From: an uncultured Lachnospiraceae bacterium
GTDB taxonomy: Bacteria > Bacillota > Clostridia > Lachnospirales > Lachnospiraceae
NCBI GenBank assembly: GCA_934293575.1
Contig: CAKQYU010000002.1
Coordinates: forward strand, 62,001-126,000
Direction: 5' to 3'
Length of the DNA stretch: 64,000 nucleotides
In this document: piece by piece, positions 33,669-42,574 of the stretch
How positions within the stretch are numbered: position 1 is the first letter of the stretch
Layout of the letters: each line of letters starts with the position of its first letter
Notes under the pieces: model-generated
Databases searched by the model: none
Told to the model about the DNA's origin: nothing
What the model saw: only the letters and a program-made list of their open reading frames with translations
Position numbers and translations under genes: made by a program

Positions 33669-35075
33669 ATGAAAGAAAAAACATATGTAGAAGATATAGA
33701 CCGAAATATATATGATTTTAAAGATGATGAAAAGGATGCATATAAGTTAAAGGCTGGTTTGACACCGGATATTGTAAAACAGCTTTCGGTGGAAAAACAT
33801 GACCCGGAGTGGATGGAAGAGTTCCGGTTGGAAGCCTTGAAAATTTATAACGATATGGAGATTCCGGATTGGGGACCGTCCATTGACGGATTGAATATTG
33901 ATAACATTGTAACTTATGTACGTCCGAATACGAATATGAAAGCAGACTGGAAGGACGTTCCGGAGGATATCAAAAATACATTTGAACGATTGGGAATTCC
34001 GCAGGCGGAGCAAAAATCATTAGCCGGAGTTGGTGCCCAGTATGATTCGGAACTGGTTTATCATAACGTAAAGGAAGAAGTGGCGGCACAGGGTGTCATT
34101 TATACGGATATGGAAAGTGCATTAAATGGGGAATATGCGGATATGGTCAAATCCCATTTTATGAAGCTGGTAACACCAAGAGACCATAAATTTGCAGCGC
34201 TGCATGGCGCCGTGTGGTCAGGAGGTTCCTTTGTATATGTACCAAAGGGCGTGAAGGTAGATATTCCGTTACAGTCATATTTCCGTTTGAATGCAGCCGG
34301 AGCCGGACAGTTTGAACATACGTTGATTATTGTGGATGAGGGTGCGGATTTACATTTTATCGAAGGATGTTCTGCACCGAAATATAACGTAGCCAATCTG
34401 CATGCAGGTTGTGTAGAGTTATTTGTGGGAAAGAATGCAAAGCTTCGTTATTCCACCATTGAAAACTGGTCAAAGAATATGTATAACCTGAATACGAAAC
34501 GTGCCGTTGTGGAAGAGGGCGGTACAATTGAATGGGTATCGGGTTCTTTTGGTTCCCATGTATCGTACCTGTATCCGATGAGTATATTAAAAGGAAAGGG
34601 TGCCAAGATGGAATTTACCGGAGTTACATTTGCCGGGAAAGGACAGAATCTGGATACCGGCGCAAAAGTCGTACATGCGGCACCGGATACGAGTTCCTAT
34701 ATGAATACCCGTTCCATTTCAAAGGACGGAGGTATTTCCACTTTCCGGTCTTCCGTTGTTGTGAATAAGAATGCCGGGCATGCAAAGTCTGCGGTTTCCT
34801 GTCAGTCTCTGATGCTGGATTCCATTTCCCGTTCGGATACGATTCCGGCTATGGATGTAAGAACAAAGGATGCGGATATCGGTCATGAAGCACAGATTGG
34901 AAGTATCAGTGATGAGGCAGTATTTTATCTGATGTCAAGAGGCATGAACGAGGAAGATGCGAGAGCTTGTATCGTAAGTGGATTTGCCGATAATGTTTCA
35001 AAAGAACTGCCTTTGGAATATGCATTAGAGATGAACAATCTGATTCGTTTGGAAATGAAAGGAAGCATAGGATAA
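33669..35075 (+). CDS. sufB: Fe-S cluster assembly scaffold SufB
   Basis: The 468-residue protein forms the SufBCD complex on which clusters are built. Its long right-handed beta-helix is visible in the repeated short strands from about residue 140 to 440, and ISDEAVFYLMSRGMNEEDAR near 420-440 is the conserved C-terminal segment. The ATG at 33669 follows AAGGAGCC; the frame extends upstream into sufC but without a site. Strong conservation makes the call secure. Confidence 0.97.
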   Translation: MKEKTYVEDIDRNIYDFKDDEKDAYKLKAGLTPDIVKQLSVEKHDPEWMEEFRLEALKIYNDMEIPDWGPSIDGLNIDNIVTYVRPNTNMKADWKDVPEDIKNTFERLGIPQAEQKSLAGVGAQYDSELVYHNVKEEVAAQGVIYTDMESALNGEYADMVKSHFMKLVTPRDHKFAALHGAVWSGGSFVYVPKGVKVDIPLQSYFRLNAAGAGQFEHTLIIVDEGADLHFIEGCSAPKYNVANLHAGCVELFVGKNAKLRYSTIENWSKNMYNLNTKRAVVEEGGTIEWVSGSFGSHVSYLYPMSILKGKGAKMEFTGVTFAGKGQNLDTGAKVVHAAPDTSSYMNTRSISKDGGISTFRSSVVVNKNAGHAKSAVSCQSLMLDSISRSDTIPAMDVRTKDADIGHEAQIGSISDEAVFYLMSRGMNEEDARACIVSGFADNVSKELPLEYALEMNNLIRLEMKGSIG

Positions 35076-35089
35076 CAGGAGGTACAAAA

Positions 35090-36127
35090 ATGGGACAGGA
35101 AAATAAAATAAAAATTAATCCGTTGCCGTCTAAGACATGGAATTGGCTTAAGTTAAATGATGTTACGATTCGCTGGAATATGGATGTATCTCCTTGCCGG
35201 ATACAGGAAACAGGTTCACAGCAGACAGAAATATTGAATGAAAATGACTGTGATTTGAAAATTGCAACCGGAGCGGGACAGGAAACGGATGCAATTTTTA
35301 CCACGGACAATATTGCCAAAAAGGTAATATCGGGCAGACAAAAGGAAAGCAAGGTGTGTGTGAACATATCATCAGAGGCAGAGGATTCGGCGGGACTTTT
35401 GTATATCCGTGCCAAAGAAGGAGAACAGATATCGGTGATTGAAACTTTCCTTCCGGGTGAGAGCGGACAATTGGCTTTTCGTACACTGGTGCAGGCAGGG
35501 AAAGACAGCAAGGTTCGTCTGGTACAGGTATTTATGCAGGATCAGACCCTGTTAAATGATGTTGGATGCGTATGTGACAGACAGGCAGATTTTGAAGTGG
35601 TACAGTTATTTGTCGGAAAGGGAAATCTTTATAACGGAATCCGTACGGATTTAGAAGGAGATTTTGCCCATACCGGTCAATCAATTGGATATTTTGGACA
35701 GTATAAGCAGGTTATTGACGTCAATCTTGTGGTAAATCATTTCGGTAAAAAAACAAACAGTGAAATTCAGGTGGATGGTACATTAAAGGATGCAGCCAGC
35801 AAAACCTTCCGTGGAACCATTGATTTTAAGAATGGTTCATCACAGTCGGTTGGAGCAGAAACAGAAAGCGTATTGTTGTTGGGAGATGACATTGTCAACA
35901 AAACCATTCCGGTAATTCTTTGTGCGGAAGAGGATGTAGAAGGTTCGCACGGTGCGACAATCGGTGATTTAGATGAGGAAACACTCTTTTATTTCGCTTC
36001 AAGGGGCATTGACAAGGATGCGGCACAGGAAATTGTGGCAAGAGGAAAAATGGAAGTTTTGTATCGTAAAATACAGGATGATGAGGTTGAACAACTGGTT
36101 GAAAAACAACTGTTGGAGGTTATGTAG
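35090..36127 (+). CDS. sufD: Fe-S assembly protein SufD
   Basis: SufD pairs with SufB in the scaffold. The 345-residue protein has a divergent N-terminal half and the typical C-terminal SUF region (QVDGTLKDAASKTFRGTIDF; GSHGATIGDLDEETLFYFAS; GIDKDAAQEIVARG). It is shorter than proteobacterial SufD, as is normal in Clostridia. AGGAGG precedes the ATG, 14 bp after sufB, and sufS starts 2 bp after its stop. Confidence 0.93.
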   Translation: MGQENKIKINPLPSKTWNWLKLNDVTIRWNMDVSPCRIQETGSQQTEILNENDCDLKIATGAGQETDAIFTTDNIAKKVISGRQKESKVCVNISSEAEDSAGLLYIRAKEGEQISVIETFLPGESGQLAFRTLVQAGKDSKVRLVQVFMQDQTLLNDVGCVCDRQADFEVVQLFVGKGNLYNGIRTDLEGDFAHTGQSIGYFGQYKQVIDVNLVVNHFGKKTNSEIQVDGTLKDAASKTFRGTIDFKNGSSQSVGAETESVLLLGDDIVNKTIPVILCAEEDVEGSHGATIGDLDEETLFYFASRGIDKDAAQEIVARGKMEVLYRKIQDDEVEQLVEKQLLEVM

Positions 36128-36129
36128 GT

Positions 36130-37344
36130 ATGATAAAAAATTACAGGGATGATTTTATATTATTAAAAAAGAATGATTCTGTTTATCTTGATAATGCGGC
36201 AACCGCACAACGTCCATCGGCTGTAATCGAGGCAGAAAAGGATTTTTACGAAAGTGCAAACGCAAACCCATTGCGTGGATTTTATCCGTTAAGCTTAGAG
36301 GCAACAAGCCGGTATGAGGCAGCAAGAACGGTAGTGAAGGACTTTATCCACGCATCAAGGGATGAAGAAATTATTTTTATCAGAAACACAACGGAAAGTC
36401 TGAATCTGATTGCGTATAGTTATGGTCTTGCCAATATAAAACAAGGGGATGAGATTGCGGTATCGATTATGGAACACCATAGCAATCTTTTGCCGTGGCA
36501 GATGGTTGCCAGGATGACCGGTGCTACGCTACGGTATCTGGAATGTGAACCGGATGGTACATTTACGGATGAAACCTTGGAAAACGGAATCAATGAAAAG
36601 ACAAAACTGGTCGCAATGGCACAGGTTTCCAATGTTCTTGGCTGTGTGAACCCGATTGAAAAGGTTGTAAAACTGGCACATGCAGTGGGAGCGGTTGTGG
36701 TTGTTGACGGCGCACAGAGTACGCCACATATGCCGGTGGATGTAAAGAGTTTAGATGTTGATTTCTTTGCTTTTTCCGGACATAAATTGATGGGACCGAT
36801 GGGAATTGGTGTATTATATGGAAAGTATGATCTTTTGGATGAAATGCCGCCGTTTTTAACTGGTGGGGAAATGATACAGTCGGTAACCAGAGAGGGTGCG
36901 GTATATGCACAGCTTCCGCATAAGTTTGAAGCCGGAACCGTAAATGCGGCAGGTGCAGTAGGATTGGCTGCGGCAATCCACTATATACAGGACATTGGTT
37001 TTGAGGCAATTGAGGAAAGAGAATTACAGCTTACAACCCGTGCTTTTAATGGGTTAAGCCGGTTACCGCATATTCGGGTTTTAGGTTCGGACAATCCGGC
37101 ACAGCATACCGGAATTCTTTCATTTTTGGTTGAAGGTGTTCATCCGCATGATGTGAGTGAAATATTGTCTGCGGACAAAATTGATGTACGCGCAGGTCAT
37201 CACTGTGCACAACCGCTGCTGGCACATCTGGGTGTGAATAATGCGACCCGGGCAAGTCTGATGTTTTATAATACGGAAGAAGAAGTGGATGCTTTGATAC
37301 GAAGTGTTGCCAACGTAAGAAGGAGTATGGGTTATGGAGAATAG
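36130..37344 (+). CDS. sufS: Cysteine desulfurase SufS
   Basis: This PLP enzyme converts cysteine to alanine and a protein-bound persulfide that feeds SufU. K219 in SGHKLMG binds PLP, VVDGAQSTPH holds the cofactor aspartate, and C359 in RAGHHCAQP is the persulfide cysteine on the short loop that marks type II desulfurases. H116-H117 in MEHHSN stack on the cofactor. It is 404 residues long, as usual, and overlaps sufU by 11 bp. Confidence 0.97.
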   Translation: MIKNYRDDFILLKKNDSVYLDNAATAQRPSAVIEAEKDFYESANANPLRGFYPLSLEATSRYEAARTVVKDFIHASRDEEIIFIRNTTESLNLIAYSYGLANIKQGDEIAVSIMEHHSNLLPWQMVARMTGATLRYLECEPDGTFTDETLENGINEKTKLVAMAQVSNVLGCVNPIEKVVKLAHAVGAVVVVDGAQSTPHMPVDVKSLDVDFFAFSGHKLMGPMGIGVLYGKYDLLDEMPPFLTGGEMIQSVTREGAVYAQLPHKFEAGTVNAAGAVGLAAAIHYIQDIGFEAIEERELQLTTRAFNGLSRLPHIRVLGSDNPAQHTGILSFLVEGVHPHDVSEILSADKIDVRAGHHCAQPLLAHLGVNNATRASLMFYNTEEEVDALIRSVANVRRSMGYGE

Positions 37345-37759
37345 AAGTTTTTATAATGAGATATTAACGGAACACAACATGAGACCGGAATTTAAACATG
37401 ATCTGCCGGATGCCAATATCGTATTAGAGGGTGTCAATCCCAATTGCGGAGACGATATCTGGCTAAAATTAAAGGTAGAAAACGGAGTGATAGAAGATGG
37501 TGCCTTTGTAGGGGATGGATGTGCCATTTCACAGGCATCAGCGGATATTATGTTGGGAATGATTGTCGGAAAGACGGAAGAAGAAGCGAAAAAGCTCGGT
37601 TCCCTGTTCTTAAAAATGATTCAGGGTGAGGCTACCGATGAAGAAATTGATGAACTGGAAGAAGCTTCGGCCCTGAAAGACATTTCCCATATGCCTGCAA
37701 GAGTAAAGTGTGCTGTACTTGGCTGGCATACATTGGATGAAGCCTTAAAAAATAAATAA
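37334..37759 (+). CDS. sufU: SufU sulfur-transfer protein
   Basis: SufU accepts persulfide sulfur from SufS through a zinc-bound cysteine and passes it to SufBCD. The 141-residue protein has C38 and D40 in NPNCGDD, C63 in GDGCAIS and C126 in ARVKCAVLGW, the expected zinc ligands. The GDGCAISQASADIM region is characteristic. It is the last gene of the operon; a bidirectional terminator follows. Confidence 0.96.
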   Translation: MENRSFYNEILTEHNMRPEFKHDLPDANIVLEGVNPNCGDDIWLKLKVENGVIEDGAFVGDGCAISQASADIMLGMIVGKTEEEAKKLGSLFLKMIQGEATDEEIDELEEASALKDISHMPARVKCAVLGWHTLDEALKNK

Positions 37760-37764
37760 AATAA

Positions 37765-37819
37765 AAAACTCCTGAATTGATTGGAAAAAACATTCCAACC
37801 GGGTCAGGAGTTTTATTTT
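37765..37819. terminator. Bidirectional terminator between sufU and the DUF4097 gene
   Basis: AAAACTCCTGA (37765-37775) pairs with TCAGGAGTTTT (37804-37814), with an inner TTGGAA/TTCCAA stem. A-rich and T-rich flanks on the two sides serve both converging operons. Confidence 0.88.
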
Positions 37820-37821
37820 GA

Positions 37822-38802
37822 TTATTTGGTAAAGGAAATATCAATATCTCCGTACGAATTGGTTATCTGAATAGTCTGGCTGCCAAGTCCAGCTGTCTGA
37901 TAATTACCGGATTCATTATTATGTCCCGAAACAGTAATATCACCATAGCTGCTGGTAAGATCCATGCTATAGTCTTTTGCTTTGCCGTTTAGTGTGATAT
38001 CGCAGTCACCGGAACTGATATCTGCAGTCAGTTTCTCGATGCTGCTGTCGTCGATATCCAGGTTGCCGTAGGATAATGTGACAGTAAAGGAATCAAAATC
38101 TGACCGGTCTGCCAGAAAATCTCCATCGTCGGAAGTACAGCAGATTTTTTGAACCGAACTGTTGGTAATGTCGCAATCTCCGTAGGATAAGCTGAAGTTG
38201 GCGGTTTGAATATCACAGTTGTGGAGTGCGAGGTCTCCGTCTTTTAAGTTACATTCCAAATCAGGTATCTGCACACTTGTTAAAGTGGCATCTCCGTAAT
38301 CGGTGGAAATATTAAGTTCAGCGGAAATGATATCGGACAAAGTGATATCGCCCGAATCAGAACTTAATTGGATGGATGATAAATCGCAGTCCTTCGGCAC
38401 AGTGATAACGATGCTTTGAGGAGTTTCCGTCAACATGTCATGGATGGTAAAGTTGAAGTATTTTCCGCTTTTATTTGCAGTTGATTCATTAATCGTAAGT
38501 GTATCATCGGAAACCTCAATCGGATAGGATGAAAAGGTATTCTTAGGATAAGTAATGGAATAATCATCCCCCTGTTTGATGACCAGATCTGTGTCATTTA
38601 ATTTGCAATTGATATTCGTAAATGCATCCAGGTTTTTAGTAACCGGTGTGCTTTTACTTTCTACGCGGATTGTCTGGTGTGTAGATGGATTATAAATAAA
38701 GTTTGGGATACCTCCAAGCATAATTCCGCAACCGGTAAGACCGATACCGACTAAAATCAGGCAAAGAGAAACGATGAGTGTGATTTTTGTAAAACGTTTC
38801 AT
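37822..38802 (-). CDS. DUF4097 beta-helix lipoprotein-like protein (LiaG-like)
   Basis: The 326-residue protein starts with a signal sequence ending GLTGC, so C25 may be lipidated. The rest is a repetitive beta structure with about a dozen SYGD, SGD and DGD turns spaced 20-25 residues apart (for example SSDSGDITL, STDYGDATL, LSYGDCDI), typical of DUF4097. Family members such as LiaG belong to envelope-stress operons. It is the last gene behind a PadR regulator and a DUF1700 protein, sharing one base with the latter's stop, so all three form one operon. Confidence 0.82.
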   Translation of the reverse strand: MKRFTKITLIVSLCLILVGIGLTGCGIMLGGIPNFIYNPSTHQTIRVESKSTPVTKNLDAFTNINCKLNDTDLVIKQGDDYSITYPKNTFSSYPIEVSDDTLTINESTANKSGKYFNFTIHDMLTETPQSIVITVPKDCDLSSIQLSSDSGDITLSDIISAELNISTDYGDATLTSVQIPDLECNLKDGDLALHNCDIQTANFSLSYGDCDITNSSVQKICCTSDDGDFLADRSDFDSFTVTLSYGNLDIDDSSIEKLTADISSGDCDITLNGKAKDYSMDLTSSYGDITVSGHNNESGNYQTAGLGSQTIQITNSYGDIDISFTK

Positions 38803-39386
38803 TATGCCACCTTCTTTCTGATAAAAATACGTTTAAATAAAGCTGCAATTAATCGGATGCACAGTTCACAGAACAAAACTGCGGCAATCAGTAACAAAAT
38901 ACCAATTCCGACGGAAAGGAAACCGATGCCGGTAAAAAATATTTTTGAGGAAAATCCCGGTGCGGGAACAATTGCTATAAAGGAACTGATTCCGGCAAAC
39001 AACAGCGCAAGTCCTACGCATGCAATTGCCAGAAAGAGTGAAAACAAAACAAGGATAAATGCAAACAGGCAGGCAATGGCGGCAATGGCAATCGGAATTG
39101 CAACCGGTGAAGCAATGATTCCAAGGATAATCATCCAGATAACCAAGGTGCTGTTTTTGACACCGCCTTTTTCTTTTTGTGTTTCAATATGTTTTTCGGT
39201 GCAGTTTGCAATAATTTCTTTTGCAATCTCTTCCGGTGTACCAATCTGTTCGGATATATTTACGGTATCATCGATATCCATATCTTCAAAATATTCTTCA
39301 TAATAGTGAAGTGCATCTTCACGGTCTTCTTTGGGAAGATGTTTTAAACAGGTATTCAATTGTTTCAGATATTCTGTTTTATTCAT
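38802..39386 (-). CDS. DUF1700 membrane protein
   Basis: The 194-residue product has the DUF1700 N-terminal domain (MNKTEYLKQLNTCLKHLP, then DALHYYEEYFEDM and GTPEEIAKEIIAN). Four hydrophobic helices follow between residues ~77 and 185. DUF1700 proteins are regularly encoded between PadR regulators and DUF4097 proteins in Firmicutes and are linked to envelope stress; the biochemical role is not established. It overlaps padR by 8 bp, and the following gene by one base. Confidence 0.85.
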   Translation of the reverse strand: MNKTEYLKQLNTCLKHLPKEDREDALHYYEEYFEDMDIDDTVNISEQIGTPEEIAKEIIANCTEKHIETQKEKGGVKNSTLVIWMIILGIIASPVAIPIAIAAIACLFAFILVLFSLFLAIACVGLALLFAGISSFIAIVPAPGFSSKIFFTGIGFLSVGIGILLLIAAVLFCELCIRLIAALFKRIFIRKKVA

Positions 39387-39699
39387 GATTCATTCCTCCT
39401 CCTAATAATGCATCGATATTGTTTTTGTAGATTTCCCATTCTTTTTTGTAAAAGCAAAGCTTCTCTTTGCCGGAATCGGTAATCTGGTAATATCGACGAT
39501 TCCTTCCCTGAAATGGTTTGTCATAGGTTGTTAAATATTGTTCTTTTTGTAACCGTCGTAATACAGGGTACAGGGTAGATTCTGAAATATCCACAATTTC
39601 CTTGACGTGGGCGGTTAGCGTATACCCATATGCGTCTTCCTGCTCTAAAATTGCGAGAACACAGGCATCAAGCAGGGGCGCTGCCAATTGATATGTCAT
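39379..39699 (-). CDS. PadR-family transcriptional regulator
   Basis: The short 106-residue form is typical of PadR subfamily 2: LLDACVLAILEQEDAYGYTL opens the winged helix, ISESTLYPVLRRLQKEQYLTTY is the recognition region, and RRYYQITDSGKEKL is the wing. These repressors respond to phenolics or cell-wall stress. It heads the PadR-DUF1700-DUF4097 operon and probably represses its own promoter at 39754-39782. AGGAGG lies upstream of the ATG. Confidence 0.92.
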   Translation of the reverse strand: MTYQLAAPLLDACVLAILEQEDAYGYTLTAHVKEIVDISESTLYPVLRRLQKEQYLTTYDKPFQGRNRRYYQITDSGKEKLCFYKKEWEIYKNNIDALLGGGMNHE

Positions 39700-39753
39700 A
39701 GAAATCCTCCTTTTTAATGTTGATTATAAATATAATATTATTTTATGTTTAAT

Positions 39754-39782
39754 ACTATATGCTGTATAATATTGTTTGTCAA
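39754..39782 (-). promoter_or_regulatory. padR promoter
   Basis: On the minus strand TTGACA (39782-39777) and TATAGT (39759-39754) are spaced by 17 bp. The surrounding AT-rich region has repeated TATAATATT words (39731-39739 and 39764-39772) that could be PadR sites. Confidence 0.6.
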
Positions 39783-39815
39783 CAAGAAATGTCGAAAAAA
39801 TTATAAAAATTTTCA

Positions 39816-39900
39816 TTGCCCCCAAAATACCGATATGTTATACTTTTTTTAGATTAAGACTTTTTATGTACAAAGGTGTACACAGAAAGTCTTTTTTTAT
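39816..39900 (+). promoter_or_regulatory. Candidate promoter and immediate leader hairpin of the K+/H+ antiporter gene
   Basis: TTGCCC (39816-39821) and TATACT (39839-39844) are 17 bp apart. Starting a few bases after the predicted transcription start, AAGACTTTTTATGTACA (39856-39872) pairs with TGTACACAGAAAGTCTT (39877-39893) apart from a small internal mismatch, followed by seven T. This has the form of an intrinsic terminator in the 5' leader, so attenuation is possible. It could instead terminate a short transcript. Confidence 0.45.
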
Positions 39901-39940
39901 TTACATAGAGAGAAAATGAAAAACGGAAAGGGAAGAGTGA

Positions 39941-41530
39941 ATGACAGGATATATTTTAGGAATTGCTATCATTATTATATTGTGTATTGCGGCGGAAAAA
40001 TTTTCCGATAAATTCGGAATGCCGGCATTAATTTTATTTATGTTTATCGGTATGCTGTTTGGTAGTGATGGTATTTTTAAAATTGAATTTAATGACTTTT
40101 CATTTGCGGAACAAGCGTGTTCGCTGGCATTGATGTTTATTATGTTTTATGGTGGATTTAATACCAAATGGAGTGCCGCAAAACCGGTTGCCGGAAGGGC
40201 GATTACGCTGTCAACCGTAGGTGTGCTGGTCACTGCCGGACTGACAACGGTATTGTGCCATTTTCTTTTAAAGATGTCTTTTGAAGAAAGTTTTTTGATT
40301 GGCGCAGTGTTGTCCGCTACAGATGCTGCAAGCGTCTTTGCGATTTTGCGTAAAAAGAATCTGAACTTAAAAGACGGAACTGCCTCCATCTTAGAGGTGG
40401 AAAGCGGAAGTAACGATCCCATTTCCTATATGCTGACAATTGTAGCAATCAGTTGTCTGCAAACCTCCGGCTCGCAGAATATCGGATGGATGATTGTATT
40501 GCAGATTACGGTTGGAATTTTGGTCGGTATTGTAATGGCATGGATTACCATCCGGATTACCAGATATACACAGATTGTATCGGATGGGTTAGATACTATT
40601 TTTATGATTGCAATGATACTTATGTGTTTTGGACTGTCAACGCTTTGCAAGGGAAATGTTTATCTAAGCCTGTATATTTACGGTATTATTGTCGGTAACA
40701 GTAAAATCAGTAATAAACAGACTTTGATTCACTTTTTTGACGGAGTGACCAGTTTGTCACAGATTCTGGTCTTTTTCCTGATTGGATTGTTAAGTTATCC
40801 ACACCAGATGCCGGACATTTTGGCAACGGCATTTGTAATTGTTATTATACTTACATTTATTGCAAGACCGATAGCGGTATATCTGCTGATGCTGCCGTTT
40901 GGTTGCAACTGGCGGCAGTGTATGTTGATTACCTGGGCAGGGTTGAGAGGTGCTTCCTCTACAGTGTTTGCCATTATGGCGGTTGCTTCTGGAATCACAA
41001 TGCGGCAGGACTTGTTTCATATTGTGTTTACCGTTACCTTGTTTTCGGTTGCCATTCAGGGAGGGCTTCTTCCGTATGTAGCAAATTGGCTGCATATGGT
41101 TGATGATGACCAGGATGTCAGAAAAACATTTAATGATTATCAGGAAGAAACTTCTTTACAGTTGATGCGGATGTACATTCCAAAGGGGCATAACTGGGTA
41201 CATCGGAAGGTAAAGGATGTCTCAATGCCGTATGGTTCACTGGCACTCATGATTAAACGTGGCGAGGAAACGATTATCACCAAGGGAAATACGGAAATTT
41301 TACCGGAGGATACGATTATTTTAAGCGTTCCGCCTTATGTGCCGTCAGAGGATGAGAAGCTGGAGGAAATGGCAATTGATGCAGCGCACAAGTGGTGTAA
41401 TCGTGTGATTGAGGAATTGAATCTAAGAGATGACGAACTGATTGCGTTGATTATAAGAAATGACGAAACGATTATTCCGGATGGCAGAACGAAAATTTTG
41501 GAAAATGATACCGTTGTATTATATCATTGA
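39941..41530 (+). CDS. K+/H+ antiporter (CPA family, NhaP2/CvrA-like) with two RCK_C domains
   Basis: The 529-residue protein has ~12 membrane helices (residues 1-390) with SATDAASVFAILR and EVESGSNDPISYMLT, the ion-binding ND region of cation/proton antiporters. The cytosolic tail contains two TrkA_C-like halves: residues ~400-450 (HRKVKDVSMPYGSLALMIKRGEE region) and ~475-529 (VIEELNLRDDELIALIIRND region). RCK_C domains of such antiporters, for example CpaA of S. aureus, bind c-di-AMP, so CdaA made at 24649 could control it. It most likely exports K+ or Na+ for osmotic and pH balance. RBS is weak (GGAAAGGGAAGAG). It is monocistronic. Confidence 0.88.
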   Translation: MTGYILGIAIIIILCIAAEKFSDKFGMPALILFMFIGMLFGSDGIFKIEFNDFSFAEQACSLALMFIMFYGGFNTKWSAAKPVAGRAITLSTVGVLVTAGLTTVLCHFLLKMSFEESFLIGAVLSATDAASVFAILRKKNLNLKDGTASILEVESGSNDPISYMLTIVAISCLQTSGSQNIGWMIVLQITVGILVGIVMAWITIRITRYTQIVSDGLDTIFMIAMILMCFGLSTLCKGNVYLSLYIYGIIVGNSKISNKQTLIHFFDGVTSLSQILVFFLIGLLSYPHQMPDILATAFVIVIILTFIARPIAVYLLMLPFGCNWRQCMLITWAGLRGASSTVFAIMAVASGITMRQDLFHIVFTVTLFSVAIQGGLLPYVANWLHMVDDDQDVRKTFNDYQEETSLQLMRMYIPKGHNWVHRKVKDVSMPYGSLALMIKRGEETIITKGNTEILPEDTIILSVPPYVPSEDEKLEEMAIDAAHKWCNRVIEELNLRDDELIALIIRNDETIIPDGRTKILENDTVVLYH

Positions 41531-41575
41531 GATCGTGCCAACGATTACTTGACAGTGACAATTGGGGGATAACAG

Positions 41576-41604
41576 TTGAAATCAGTAGGTTTTTAGTGTA
41601 TAAT
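41576..41604 (+). promoter_or_regulatory. Promoter of the methionine operon
   Basis: TTGAAA (41576-41581) and a perfect TATAAT (41599-41604) are 17 bp apart, upstream of metF. Confidence 0.7.
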
Positions 41605-41618
41605 TTTTTTGCTATTAG

Positions 41619-41652
41619 GGGTGCATTGCAAGGCTTGTAGTGTACCCTTTTG
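41619..41652 (+). promoter_or_regulatory. Leader hairpin before metF
   Basis: GGGTGCATTGCAAG (41619-41632) can pair with CTTGTAGTGTACCC (41634-41647) through a stem with three G-U wobbles, followed by TTTTGTT. The innermost pairs must open to form the loop. It begins about 8 nt after the predicted start, as in the antiporter leader. The leader is too short for a SAM or cobalamin riboswitch. Confidence 0.45.
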
Positions 41653-41681
41653 TTAGATTTGATAAGAATATAGGTGAGAAA

Positions 41682-42572
41682 ATGAAAATAATTGATATTA
41701 TTAACAAGGAAGAAATGTCATTATCGTTTGAGGTGTTTCCGCCAAAGAAGGAAACTTCATTTGAAAATGTCCGGATTGCAACAGAGCAGATTGCGGCGTT
41801 AAAGCCGTCTTTTATGAGCGTAACCTATGGTGCCGGCGGCGGAACAAGTGAATATACGCTGTCGGTTGCGGAAAATATCCAGACGAAGTATGATGTCCCG
41901 ATGTTAGCGCATTTAACCTGTGTTTCTTCCGACAAAGAGACGATTCAAAAGCGGATTTGTGAAATGAAACAAAGAGGAATTGAAAATGTTATGGCATTAA
42001 GAGGTGACCTGACTCCGGAATTGGAAAAAACAGATCGGGAGAAATGGGATTACCGCTATGCTGTGGAACTGATTCGTCAGTTAAAGGAGGAAGGTGACTT
42101 CTGTATAGGTGGAGCCTGTTATCCGGAAGTACATCCGGAAAGTCCGACACAGAGAGAGGATATTTTACATCTGAAGGAAAAGGTAGATGCCGGTGCAGAC
42201 TTTTTGACCACGCAGATGGTATTTGATAACAATTTGTTTTTTAATTTCTTATATAAGGTGCGGGAAGCCGGAATCGTAGCACCGATTATTCCGGGTATTA
42301 TGCCGATTACAAATGCAAATCAGGTAGAGCGTGCCATTAAGTTGTCCGGTGCATTTATGCCACAGAGATTCCGTGCGATGGTAGACCGTTTTGGCTCAAG
42401 TCCGGATGCCATGAAGCAGGCAGGTATTGCATATGCAACGGATCAGATAATAGATTTATACGCAAACGGAATTACCAATGTACATGTATATTCCATGAAT
42501 AAACCGGATGTAGCGAAGGGAATCAAAGACAATTTATCCTGCATCCTGGGAAATTGTTTTCAAGAGGTTTAA
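41682..42572 (+). CDS. metF: Methylenetetrahydrofolate reductase MetF
   Basis: The enzyme reduces 5,10-methylene-THF to 5-methyl-THF, the methyl donor for MetH. The 296-residue barrel has LSFEVFPPKKE at residues ~12-22, SVTYGAGGGTSE near 46-57, and DFLTTQMVFDN near 175-185, all typical, and binds FAD. I use the ATG at 41682 (MKIIDIINKEE) with AGGTGAG upstream; the longer frame has no site. It is the first of three co-transcribed genes for methionine methylation. Confidence 0.95.
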   Translation: MKIIDIINKEEMSLSFEVFPPKKETSFENVRIATEQIAALKPSFMSVTYGAGGGTSEYTLSVAENIQTKYDVPMLAHLTCVSSDKETIQKRICEMKQRGIENVMALRGDLTPELEKTDREKWDYRYAVELIRQLKEEGDFCIGGACYPEVHPESPTQREDILHLKEKVDAGADFLTTQMVFDNNLFFNFLYKVREAGIVAPIIPGIMPITNANQVERAIKLSGAFMPQRFRAMVDRFGSSPDAMKQAGIAYATDQIIDLYANGITNVHVYSMNKPDVAKGIKDNLSCILGNCFQEV

Positions 42573-42574
42573 AT

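Noticed and set aside
34100..34396. Minus-strand open frame inside sufB
   Set aside because: Shadow frame of a highly conserved gene; no ribosome site and no family features. The same applies to other antisense frames in metH, cdaR, fruA and suf genes.
39845..39940. c-di-AMP (ydaO) riboswitch before the K+/H+ antiporter
   Set aside because: The leader is under 100 nt and holds just one simple hairpin, too small for that riboswitch.
41605..41681. SAM or cobalamin riboswitch before metF
   Set aside because: The leader is about 70 nt with a single hairpin and none of the multi-helix core needed.
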